A DNA stretch of 64,000 bases from Saccharothrix saharensis (GTDB lineage Bacteria > Actinomycetota > Actinomycetes > Mycobacteriales > Pseudonocardiaceae): contig NZ_VFPP01000001.1 of NCBI RefSeq assembly GCF_006716745.1, forward strand, positions 6,583,386 through 6,647,385. Direction: 5' to 3'. The notes below the pieces were generated by a model. It saw only the letters and a list, made by a program, of their open reading frames with translations, was not told the origin of the DNA and did not search any database. Position numbers and translations under genes: made by a program. Of this stretch, positions 51,206-58,998 are shown one piece after another (the first letter of the stretch is position 1; the number at the start of each line of letters is the position of its first letter).

Positions 51206-51238
51206 GGTTGTCCCGTACGCGACCCGTACGGGACAACC
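51206..51238. promoter_or_regulatory. Perfect 14-bp palindrome just upstream of the nitroreductase gene
   Basis: GGTTGTCCCGTACG (51206-51219), a 5-base spacer and its perfect complement (51225-51238). It ends 12 bases before ATG 51251. The form suits a TetR-type operator (core GTCCCGTACG) or an RNA hairpin that masks the ribosome-binding site AAAGAGG. No TetR gene lies nearby. It could also end the glyA transcript. Confidence 0.7.
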
Positions 51239-51250
51239 GAAAGAGGCACG

Positions 51251-51856
51251 ATGACCGCCACCCTCGACGCGCTGCAACTTCCCGGCGAAGCCCAGGACCT
51301 GCTGTTCCGCGAGGCGCGCACGGCGAACGCGTTCACCGACGAGCCGGTGACCGACGAGCAGCTCCGCGCCGTGTACGACCTCGTGAAGTGGGGTCCGACC
51401 GCGATGAACAGCCAGCCGCTGCGCGTGCTGTTCGTCCGCGGCGAGGAGGCCAAGGCCCGCCTGGCTCCCCACATGGCCGAGGGCAACCGCGCCAAGACCC
51501 TGGCCGCGCCGGTGACCGCGATCCTGGCCGCCGACACCGACTTCCACGAGCACCTCGCCACCACGTTCCCGCACTTCCCGGGCGCGAAGGCGGCGTTCGC
51601 GGACGACGCGCGGCGCACCGAGGCGGCGAAGGCGAACGCCCTGCTGCAGGTCGGCTACTTCATCGTGGGCGTCCGCGCGGCCGGTCTCGCCGCGGGCCCG
51701 ATGAGCGGCTTCGACGCCGAGGGCGTGCGGCGCGAGTTCTTCGCCGACACCCCCCGGGTGCCGCTGGTGGTCGTCAACATCGGCCACCCGGACCACGCCG
51801 GCACCCACCCGCGCAACCCGCGCCTGGACTACGCCGAGGCCGTCCGCACGATCTGA
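51251..51856 (+). CDS. Malonic semialdehyde reductase-like nitroreductase (RutE family)
   Basis: A 201-residue FMN-dependent nitroreductase-fold protein of the RutE/HadB subfamily. Landmarks are the N-terminal RTANAFTDEPVTDEQLRAVY, KWGPTAMNSQPLRVLFV (flavin region) and the C-terminal PLVVVNIGHPDH. RutE reduces malonic semialdehyde from pyrimidine breakdown; other members reduce aldehydes or nitro compounds. No rut cluster adjoins it, so the substrate is uncertain. ATG 51251 follows AAAGAGG. A perfect palindrome lies directly upstream and a strong hairpin follows. Confidence 0.88.
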   Translation: MTATLDALQLPGEAQDLLFREARTANAFTDEPVTDEQLRAVYDLVKWGPTAMNSQPLRVLFVRGEEAKARLAPHMAEGNRAKTLAAPVTAILAADTDFHEHLATTFPHFPGAKAAFADDARRTEAAKANALLQVGYFIVGVRAAGLAAGPMSGFDAEGVRREFFADTPRVPLVVVNIGHPDHAGTHPRNPRLDYAEAVRTI

Positions 51857-51870
51857 CGCCCGCTGCGTGA

Positions 51871-51913
51871 CGCCCTGGTCCCCCGGCCGCCTTCGGGCCG
51901 GGGGACCAGGGCG
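51871..51913. terminator. Strong bidirectional terminator
   Basis: A perfect 17-bp stem (CGCCCTGGTCCCCCGGC with its complement), 9-base loop and TT, between convergent genes. Confidence 0.85.
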
Positions 51914-51925
51914 TTCCACAGTGGA

Positions 51926-52576
51926 CTACGCGGCGGGCGGCGTCACCCCCGGCGGCAGGCACTCGACGTTGCGCTTGCCGTCGGGCCGCACCACGAACCA
52001 CGTGCTGCCCACGCCCTGGCCCTTCCACTGGCCCGGCGCCTCGTCCTTGGCGTAGGTGTAGAGCGGCCAGCCGTCCAGCGTGACCTGCTCGCTGCCGTCG
52101 GCCCGCTTCACCGTCGACACGAGCGCCGGGTCGACGCCCTGCAGCTCGGGCTTGCCGTCGGACAGCACGGGCGGCCACGTCACGGCGCACTGCCCCTCGC
52201 AGTTGGACTTCGCCGGGTCCGGGGTGTCCTTGTCGAACCGGTACAGCGTGCGGCCGTCGCCGTCCTGCACGACCTCGCCCATCTTGGGCACGCTCTTGCC
52301 CACCAGCGTCACCTGCGGCCCGGACGGCGCGGGCGCGGCCTGGCCCTCCGGCGCGTCCGCCGCGGGTTGCTCGACGGGTGCCGCTTCCTCGCTCGTCGGA
52401 GGGGCCAGGGGCTCCGGGACGTCGCCGTAGTCGCCCTGGGCCGCGGCGGCGACCTGCTCGGTCTGCGCGACCGTCCTGCCCTGCAGGCCGGTGGCGTTGG
52501 AAGTCCACATGACCAGCGCGAGCACGGCCGCCATGCCGCCCGCGACGGCGATGGCGATGCGGTTTCGTCGGATCAC
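51926..52576 (-). CDS. Membrane-anchored Yx(FWY)xxD repeat protein (COG4315 type)
   Basis: A 216-residue surface protein. A membrane anchor near the N-terminus (AIAVAGGMAAVLALVMW) is followed by a Pro/Ala/Glu-rich stalk. Two repeats then carry the Yx(F/W/Y)xxD motif (TLYRFDKDTPDP and PLYTYAKDEAPGQW) with paired Cys (SNCEGQCAVTWPP). Proteins of this type are predicted lipoprotein-like redox or adhesion proteins; this one lacks a clear lipobox. GTG 52576 is chosen because AAGGAGGA lies seven bases before it; longer starts put the ribosome-binding site inside the gene. Confidence 0.82.
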   Translation of the reverse strand: MIRRNRIAIAVAGGMAAVLALVMWTSNATGLQGRTVAQTEQVAAAAQGDYGDVPEPLAPPTSEEAAPVEQPAADAPEGQAAPAPSGPQVTLVGKSVPKMGEVVQDGDGRTLYRFDKDTPDPAKSNCEGQCAVTWPPVLSDGKPELQGVDPALVSTVKRADGSEQVTLDGWPLYTYAKDEAPGQWKGQGVGSTWFVVRPDGKRNVECLPPGVTPPAA

Positions 52577-52668
52577 ACTCACTCCTCCTTGGTCCGTCAA
52601 TCGCTCCACCGACGACTACGGCGCGCCCGCCGCCGCGGTTCAGCCGCCGCCGAAGACAGGGGTCGGAC

Positions 52669-54204
52669 CTACCCCAGCTCCCACTGCTGCGACCGGCTCC
52701 CGTCGCACCGCCGCGTCGTCACCGCGCCGTCCACCGCGGCCAGGCACCGGCTGACGTCCTCGGCGGCGTGCACCCGGACCCAGCCCTCGGCGGCCAGCGA
52801 TTCGAGGACCCACGTGCCCGGCGCGCCGGAGATCGACACGTGGCAGCCGTGCGCGGACTCGCCGAGCGCGACGACCGACACGGCGGGAGCCGTCGCCGCC
52901 GTCCGGTGCGCCGCGCCGTCGGAGTCGGTCAGGTGCAGCCCGGTCGCGTTGTTCCGCACCGGGCCGCGCCACGGCTCGCCGCACGACCGGCGGCCCGGCA
53001 TCGCGTACGGCCGGATCGACCAGCCGACCTCGTCCTGCCCGAACGGTCGGCACTCGCGCCGGAACACCTGGATGTGCACGTCCGGCCGACCGCCCTGGTG
53101 GGCGAGGCACCCGCCCGCGCCCCGGTTCTCGACCACCACCGCGTCCGGCGCCCGCCCGCGGATCCGCCGCACCCGCCACCGCTGGTGGTCGTCGCCGGGC
53201 CGGCAGGCGTGGAAGTGCTGGTCGGTCTCCGGCTCGTCGTCGGCCGTCAGGCACAGGTCCGCCCGGACGCTGCTGCGGATCGCCCAGTCGCCCCCGCCCG
53301 CCGGTGCCAGCACCACGACGTGACCGGGGTTGTGCGAGTCGGCGCACTCCCATTGGTAGATGTCCCCGCCCTCGGACTCCGAATCGTCCGGCTGGGTGTA
53401 GGCACCGTTGCGGGCGAGGCATTTCCCGGTCTTCAGGTTGATCACGTGAGCGAGGAATTCCCGGTCGCCGGGAAATGCCTCCCCGATACCGCTGACCGCG
53501 CCGCCGCCGGTGCCCGGACGGTCCGCCACCGCCGTCATCGACAACGCGACCACCGAGGCGAGGACCACCGCCGCGCGCCCGCGCCGCGGCGCCTCCCCGG
53601 GCCGTGCCGGCGGGTAGGGGTGGTCCGGCAGGGCGATCCACGCCGTGGCGGCGGTGTCCTTCACCGCCACGTCGACCCGCCGGAACGTGCGCGGGTCGAC
53701 CACCCGGCTCTGCCAGGCCACCTCCTCGTAGCACCACGACGACAGCACGAGCGCCAGCACACCGGGCGACCCCGCCAGCGCGCTCTTCAGCTGCGGCGCT
53801 TCGACCAGGCGGAACGCCAGGTTGATCGACGCGGACGTGAAGCCGTGCGGGTCCGGGAGGACCTCGCCCGCGTGCACCGCCATGCGGGCCCGCACCCGTT
53901 CGGCGTCCCGTCGCGCGGCGCGGCCGTGCTCCGCCAACGCCTCGGCCAGCGCGCCCGGCAGCCGGTCCACCACCAGGGCCTTCGGCACCTCGGGCGGCAC
54001 CAGGAGGAAGACGCCGTCGCCGCGGTCCTCCCGGTGGCAGTCGTCCCACGGTATGCCGGAATCGTCGAACGCCCGGCGCAACGACCGGTAAAGAGCGGCG
54101 CGGACCGCGAGCTGGTCCGCATTCGTGCGGCTGCCGTGGGTGAATTTTTCCACGTCGACGACGATTATGGTCCGGTGCAGCGCCCGTCCATTCTCCGACT
54201 CCAC
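52669..54204 (-). CDS. Nucleotide-cyclase-homology protein with membrane helix and C-terminal ricin-type beta-trefoil
   Basis: About 511 residues. The N-terminal domain (about 7-180) is cyclase-like. The two metal-site Asp are in IIVVDVEKFT and REDRGDGVFLL, and the Asn and Arg of the transition-state pair are in SINLAFRL. The base-selecting Lys and Asp are replaced (Glu and Gly). One membrane helix follows (about 215-240, AAVVLASVVALSMTAVA). Repeated trefoil segments come next (GKCLARNG, CLTADDEPETDQHF, QRWRV, QQWELG), suggesting a ricin-like exterior domain. GTG 54204 is preferred; GTG 54225 is possible. It may sense sugar and signal inside; catalytic activity is doubtful. It is divergent from the S9 peptidase. 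Confidence 0.72.
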   Translation of the reverse strand: MESENGRALHRTIIVVDVEKFTHGSRTNADQLAVRAALYRSLRRAFDDSGIPWDDCHREDRGDGVFLLVPPEVPKALVVDRLPGALAEALAEHGRAARRDAERVRARMAVHAGEVLPDPHGFTSASINLAFRLVEAPQLKSALAGSPGVLALVLSSWCYEEVAWQSRVVDPRTFRRVDVAVKDTAATAWIALPDHPYPPARPGEAPRRGRAAVVLASVVALSMTAVADRPGTGGGAVSGIGEAFPGDREFLAHVINLKTGKCLARNGAYTQPDDSESEGGDIYQWECADSHNPGHVVVLAPAGGGDWAIRSSVRADLCLTADDEPETDQHFHACRPGDDHQRWRVRRIRGRAPDAVVVENRGAGGCLAHQGGRPDVHIQVFRRECRPFGQDEVGWSIRPYAMPGRRSCGEPWRGPVRNNATGLHLTDSDGAAHRTAATAPAVSVVALGESAHGCHVSISGAPGTWVLESLAAEGWVRVHAAEDVSRCLAAVDGAVTTRRCDGSRSQQWELG

Positions 54205-54309
54205 TTCGTCACCATAAAGGCGCACCGGAAGCGGCGCCGGCCGGATGCGGACCCGCCCACCCCTTTCATCCCTGCCCGTGGGACCGCACCGGGGACATAG
54301 GGTGTCCTG

Positions 54310-56370
54310 GTGGGCAACGAGATCTCCTTCCCGCGCCAACACGCGCGCACCCAGCGGTTCACCCTCGGCGCACCCCGGACGTTCACCGCCGCGCCGGACG
54401 GCACGAAGGTGTACTTCCTCCGCACCGCCACGGCCACGAGCCGGGCGAACGGCCTGTGGGCGTTCGACACCGCCACCCGCACCGAGACGCTGCTGGCCGA
54501 CCCCGGCGTGCTGCTGACCGATCCCGAGGACCTGTCCCCGGAGGAACGGGCCCGCCGCGAGCGCACCCGCGAGTCGGCCGCCGGCATCGTCGGCTACGCC
54601 ACCGACGGCGACGCGCGGCAGGCCGTGTTCGCGTTGTCCGGCAGGTTGTTCGTGGTCGAGCTCGCCACCGCGGCGGTGCGCGAGCTGCCGGTCGCCGGCG
54701 CGGCCGTCGACCCGCGCCTGGACCCGACCGGGCGCAAGGTCGGCTACGTGGCCGACGGCGCGCTGCACGTGGTGGACCTGGGGACCGGCGCGGACCGGGT
54801 GGTCGCGGAGCCGGACGGCCCGGACGTCACGTGGGGGCTGGCGGAGTTCATCGCGGCCGAGGAGATGGGTCGCTACCGGGGCTACTGGTTCTCCCCGGAC
54901 GGCGAGCGGGTGCTGGCGGCCCGGGTGGACACCGCGCCCGTGCCGCGCTGGCACATCGCCGACCCGGCGAACCCCGACCGGCCCGCCACCGGGATCGCCT
55001 ACCCCGCCGCGGGCGAGGCCAACGCGGTGGTGGAGCTGGCGGTCCTCGGCGCCGACCGCACCGACGTGACGTGGGACCGCGAGGCGTTCCCGTACGTCAC
55101 CACCGTCTCGTGGACGTCGCACGGCAAGCCGCTGGTGCAGGTCCAGTCGCGCGACCAGCGCCGGGTGCTGGTGCTGGCGGTCGACCCGGCGACGGGCGCC
55201 ACCGAGGTCGTCGCCGACGACACCGACCCGCACTGGCTGGAGGTCGTGCCGGGCGCGCCGCGCTGGACCCCGGCCGGCGAGCTGCTGCGCGTGCTGCCGA
55301 TCGGCGACGCGAACCGGCTCGTCGTCGGCGACCGGCCGTGGACGCCGGACGGCTTCCAGGTGCGCGCGGTGCTCGACGTGGCCGAGGACGGCGTGCTGGT
55401 CACCGCGTCCGTGGACGACCCGACCCAGACGCACGTGTTCCTGGTCGACGGCGACGACATCACCAGACTGTCCACTCAGGACGGTGTGCACGGCGCGACC
55501 CGTGCCGGTGGCGTGCTGGTGCTGTCCCGGTCGTCCCTGGACCACTTCGGGCCGGAGGTGACCGTCTCCACCGGCGGCGGGATCGGCTCGTTCGCCGAAA
55601 CACCCGTGCTGGCACCGGAAGTGCGGCTGCTCACCGTCGGCGAGCGCGACCTGCGCGCGGCACTGCTGTTCCCGCGCGGCCACGTGCCGGGGACCAGGCT
55701 GCCGGTCCTGCTCGACCCGTACGGCGGCCCGCACGCGCAGCGCGTGGTGTCGGCGCGCAACGCCTACCTGGCCTCGCAGTGGCTGGCGGACCAGGGTTTC
55801 GCGGTCCTCGTCGTGGACGGCCGCGGCACGCCCGGTCGCGGCCCGGCGTGGGAGCGCGAGATCGCGTTCGACTTCGCCGGCGCCACCCTCGAAGACCAGG
55901 TGGACGCCCTGCACGCGGTCGCGGGGATCGAGCCCGACCTCGACCTGACCCGGGTCGGCATCCGCGGCTGGTCCTACGGCGGCTACCTGGCGGCGCTGGC
56001 CGTGCTGCGCCGCCCGGACGTGTTCCACGCGGGCATCGCGGGCGCGCCGGTCACCGACTGGCGGCTCTACGACACCCACTACACCGAGCGCTACCTGGGC
56101 CACCCGGCCGAGCGGCCCGAGGTGTACGACGCCAACTCGCTCATCGCCGACGCGCCGAAGCTGGAGCGCCCGCTGATGATCGTGCACGGCCTGGCGGACG
56201 ACAACGTGGTGGCCGCGCACACCCTGCGCCTGTCGTCCGCGCTGCTCGCCGCCGGCCGGCCGCACACCGTGCTGCCGCTGTCCGGCGTCACCCACATGAC
56301 CCCGCAGGAACAGGTGGCCGAGAACCTGCTCCTGCTCCAGGTCGACTTCCTGCGCCGCGCGCTGGCCTGA
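54310..56370 (+). CDS. S9 family peptidase (prolyl oligopeptidase/DPP-IV-like)
   Basis: A 686-residue serine peptidase. The N-terminal part (about 40-440) is a beta-propeller of the DPP-IV type. The C-terminal alpha/beta hydrolase domain holds the triad S555 (RGWSYGGYL), D630 (LADDNVV) and H662 (SGVTHM). It lacks a signal peptide and so is cytoplasmic. It should release dipeptides or cut after proline in short peptides. GTG 54310 opens MGNEISFPRQHARTQRF. It is divergent from the cyclase-like gene and followed by a terminator. Confidence 0.94.
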   Translation: MGNEISFPRQHARTQRFTLGAPRTFTAAPDGTKVYFLRTATATSRANGLWAFDTATRTETLLADPGVLLTDPEDLSPEERARRERTRESAAGIVGYATDGDARQAVFALSGRLFVVELATAAVRELPVAGAAVDPRLDPTGRKVGYVADGALHVVDLGTGADRVVAEPDGPDVTWGLAEFIAAEEMGRYRGYWFSPDGERVLAARVDTAPVPRWHIADPANPDRPATGIAYPAAGEANAVVELAVLGADRTDVTWDREAFPYVTTVSWTSHGKPLVQVQSRDQRRVLVLAVDPATGATEVVADDTDPHWLEVVPGAPRWTPAGELLRVLPIGDANRLVVGDRPWTPDGFQVRAVLDVAEDGVLVTASVDDPTQTHVFLVDGDDITRLSTQDGVHGATRAGGVLVLSRSSLDHFGPEVTVSTGGGIGSFAETPVLAPEVRLLTVGERDLRAALLFPRGHVPGTRLPVLLDPYGGPHAQRVVSARNAYLASQWLADQGFAVLVVDGRGTPGRGPAWEREIAFDFAGATLEDQVDALHAVAGIEPDLDLTRVGIRGWSYGGYLAALAVLRRPDVFHAGIAGAPVTDWRLYDTHYTERYLGHPAERPEVYDANSLIADAPKLERPLMIVHGLADDNVVAAHTLRLSSALLAAGRPHTVLPLSGVTHMTPQEQVAENLLLLQVDFLRRALA

Positions 56371-56376
56371 GCGCGG

Positions 56377-56413
56377 AACGGGGCCGTCCCCCGGCGAGGA
56401 GGACGGCCCCGTT
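56377..56413. terminator. Terminator hairpin between S9 peptidase and polyamine operon
   Basis: A perfect 13-bp stem (AACGGGGCCGTCC with its complement) and an 11-base loop. It lies between convergent genes and probably serves both. Confidence 0.85.
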
Positions 56414-56424
56414 CGAGCGTGGCG

Positions 56425-57267
56425 TCAGGCCAAGGAGTGGCGGACCAGGTACGGCGGGATCGAGTTGCCGACCAGGGCCAGGTCGTCGATCGTCTCCGGC
56501 TGGTAACCGCACCCCGGCAGCCGCTCGACCATCAGCGCGGTCGGGTCGGCCACCTCGTCGGCGCGCCCGAACAGGTACGCCCACTCGTGCTCGTCCGAGC
56601 CGTAGTACGCGACCGTGTCGAACACCTCGTTGAACCGCTGCCACATGCGGGTCAGCGTGGTGTTGCGCCACATCGTCTGGCAGCCCGCCTGGGACACCAC
56701 GACGCCGCCGGGCGTCAGCAGCGCCTTGCACAGGGCGAGGAACTCGGCGCCGTACAGGCGGTTGTGCTGCGCTTCCTCCTCGCGCTCGTCCGGCAGGTCC
56801 ACCAGGACGATGTCGTAGCGCTCCGACGTCGTCCGGATGTACTCGTACCCGTCGATGTACTGCACGCGGATCGGGCCTTCGCCCTTCTCCGCCAGCGCGA
56901 GCTCGTCCAGCGTGTAGCCGTAGGGCAGGTGCTCGGCGCACAGCCGCACGGCCTGCGAGTCGATGTCGATGTGGTCGACCACCGAAGCGCCGGCCGCCAC
57001 CGCCATCTGGCACACCACGCCCTCCGACGACCCGATGACCAGCACCCGGTCGACCCGGTCGGCGAGCAGCAGCGCCGGGACCATCAGCGCCTCGTGGTAG
57101 GTCAGCTGGCTGAACTCGGTGCTCTGCCGGTCGTCGTCGCAGAACAGCGACAACCCCTGGGCGGTGCGGGCGATCACCAGGTGCTGGAACTCGGTCCTGG
57201 TGTCGACCACGACCTCCTCGACGTCCCAGTGCCTGGTCATGCCGGCCGCGAGCGGTTCGCGGATCAC
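56425..57267 (-). CDS. speE: Spermidine synthase-like aminopropyltransferase
   Basis: A 280-residue Rossmann-fold enzyme. It has SAM-side motifs VLVIGSSEGVV and DHIDIDSQAVRLC, and substrate-side RQSTEFSQLTYHEALMV and YDIVLVDLPDE. It would transfer an aminopropyl group from decarboxylated AdoMet to putrescine or another diamine. The usual GGGDGG loop is replaced by IGSSEG, so substrate preference may differ. Its ATG overlaps the speD-type stop by 4 bases, so the two are coupled. Together with the decarboxylase upstream it forms a polyamine operon. Confidence 0.88.
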   Translation of the reverse strand: MIREPLAAGMTRHWDVEEVVVDTRTEFQHLVIARTAQGLSLFCDDDRQSTEFSQLTYHEALMVPALLLADRVDRVLVIGSSEGVVCQMAVAAGASVVDHIDIDSQAVRLCAEHLPYGYTLDELALAEKGEGPIRVQYIDGYEYIRTTSERYDIVLVDLPDEREEEAQHNRLYGAEFLALCKALLTPGGVVVSQAGCQTMWRNTTLTRMWQRFNEVFDTVAYYGSDEHEWAYLFGRADEVADPTALMVERLPGCGYQPETIDDLALVGNSIPPYLVRHSLA

Positions 57268-57677
57268 GATGCCTTCTCCTCACCGACCAGCGCGGGGACC
57301 CGGTGGCCCCGGCTGACCATGTCCGTCCGTGCCGACACCGCACCCAGGGCCTCGGCCAACAACTGCACCGCGAGCGCGGGCTTGGCACGCGTGCCGCACG
57401 TGAACACGTCCACGAACACGGCACCGACCTCCGGGTACGTGTGGATGGACGCGTGCGACTCCGACAACAGGGCCAGCACGGTGACCCCTTGCGGCTCGAA
57501 CTGCTTGGAGACCACCTCCAACACCGTGGCATCAGCCTGGGTGAGCGCCTCGCCGAGCGCGTGTCGCAGGAACTGCTCGTCGTCGAGCAGTTCCGGGCTC
57601 ACGCCTTCGAGCTCGGCGAGCACGTGCTGTCCTGCGAACAAGCCAACCGGCTCGGATTCGCACGGGAGTTCGGACAT
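57264..57677 (-). CDS. speH: S-adenosylmethionine decarboxylase proenzyme (speD/speH type)
   Basis: A 137-residue small-type AdoMet decarboxylase. The self-cleavage site is E73-S74 in LLSESHASIHTYPE, where S74 becomes the pyruvoyl group. H79 and C94 are at the same spacing as the proton donors H68 and C83 of the Thermotoga enzyme. It supplies decarboxylated AdoMet to the aminopropyltransferase encoded next, with which it overlaps by 4 bases. ATG 57677 is preferred over the TTG at 57680. Confidence 0.93.
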   Translation of the reverse strand: MSELPCESEPVGLFAGQHVLAELEGVSPELLDDEQFLRHALGEALTQADATVLEVVSKQFEPQGVTVLALLSESHASIHTYPEVGAVFVDVFTCGTRAKPALAVQLLAEALGAVSARTDMVSRGHRVPALVGEEKAS

Positions 57678-57733
57678 CAATCACTCCAAACATCTTCAGG
57701 AGGGGGCACAGCAGCGGACAGGCGGGAGCGCGC

Positions 57734-58903
57734 TCATCGCACGCAGTGGGTGGCCAACGGCGGGAAGCCGTTGAACGCCACCGACGAGTAGCTGGCCGTG
57801 TAGGCGCCCGCGCCGAGCAGGTCGACGTGGTCGCCCGCGCGCAGGTCCAGCGGCAGCTCGTAGCACGTGTTCTGGTACAGCACGTCGTCCGCGTCGCACG
57901 TCGGACCGGCCAGCACGACCGGGCCGACGGGGCCACCGTCCTTGCTGGTGACCAGCGGGTACGCGATGGCCTCGCCCTCGGTCTCCGCGAGGCCGCCGTA
58001 GCGGCCGATGTCGAGGAAGACCCAGCGGCGTTCGTCCGAATAGGACTTCCGGGACACCAGCACCACTTCGGAGCGGATCAGACCCGACTCGGCCACGATA
58101 GCGCGTCCCGGCTCGATCATCACCTCGGGCGCGAAGTCACCGAAGTGCCGGGCGATGGACGCGGTGATGGCCGCGGCGTACTCCACCAGCGGCGGCGGCT
58201 GCTCCAGGTAGCCCGCGGGCAGGCCGCCGCCCAGGTTGACCGTGGTCGGCGCGAGCCCCTCGGCGCGCAGCTTGCCGATGATGTCGGCGGCGTCGGCGAT
58301 CGCGCCGTCCCAACCGTTCGGGTCCAACTGCTGCGAGCCCGCGTGGAACGCCACGCCCAGCGGAACGAGACCGAGTTCCGCGGCCAACCGCAGCAGGTCC
58401 GCCGCCATCTCGGGCGAACAGCCGAACTTCTTCCCGAACGGGTAGGTGGAACCCTTGCTGTTGACCAGGATCCGCAGCAGCACCGACGCGCCGGGCGCGT
58501 GCTCGGCCAGCGTGCGCACGTCCTGTTCGCTGTCGGACACGAAGAGTCGCACACCGCGCCCGTGCGCGTAGGCGATGTCACGCGCCTTCTTGATCGGGTT
58601 GCTGTAGGAGATGGCCTCCGGCGCCGCGCCGCGGGCCAGGCACAGGTCGATCTCGGCCGGGCTGGCGACGTCGAAGCGGCACCCCTCGGCGGCCAGCAGC
58701 TCGACCACGTCGGGCGTCGGGTTCGCCTTGACCGCGTAGAAGATCCCCACCCGGGGCAGCGCCGCGCGGATCGCCGCGAACCGGTCGCGCACCGTCGGCA
58801 GGTCGATGACCAGGCAGGGCGTGTCCGGTCGGTCGTGGTCCAGGAAACGACGAATACGAGCCATTGCCTCGTTGAGCCGGTCGTCGGCAAAGCTCGTCGT
58901 CAT
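57734..58903 (-). CDS. Fold-type III PLP decarboxylase (ornithine/lysine decarboxylase family)
   Basis: A 389-residue alanine-racemase-fold decarboxylase. The PLP Lys is K59 in FYAVKANPTP. Other landmarks are VAFHAGSQ, the phosphate-binding NLGGGLPAGYLEQ, IEPGRAIVAE and the catalytic Cys in AGPTCDADDVLYQN. The length and motifs fit ornithine/lysine decarboxylases rather than diaminopimelate decarboxylase, and the operon with AdoMet decarboxylase and an aminopropyltransferase supports a diamine product (putrescine or cadaverine). ATG 58903 has a weak ribosome-binding site. Substrate choice is inferred. Confidence 0.92.
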   Translation of the reverse strand: MTTSFADDRLNEAMARIRRFLDHDRPDTPCLVIDLPTVRDRFAAIRAALPRVGIFYAVKANPTPDVVELLAAEGCRFDVASPAEIDLCLARGAAPEAISYSNPIKKARDIAYAHGRGVRLFVSDSEQDVRTLAEHAPGASVLLRILVNSKGSTYPFGKKFGCSPEMAADLLRLAAELGLVPLGVAFHAGSQQLDPNGWDGAIADAADIIGKLRAEGLAPTTVNLGGGLPAGYLEQPPPLVEYAAAITASIARHFGDFAPEVMIEPGRAIVAESGLIRSEVVLVSRKSYSDERRWVFLDIGRYGGLAETEGEAIAYPLVTSKDGGPVGPVVLAGPTCDADDVLYQNTCYELPLDLRAGDHVDLLGAGAYTASYSSVAFNGFPPLATHCVR

Positions 58904-58998
58904 CTCGCTAGGGGTCCCCCTTCGCAACCATGAGCAGGCATGGTCAGACCGTGTTCGGGCACGGCCGTCCACTCTAGGTGGTGCAGGCGGAAAATGCG

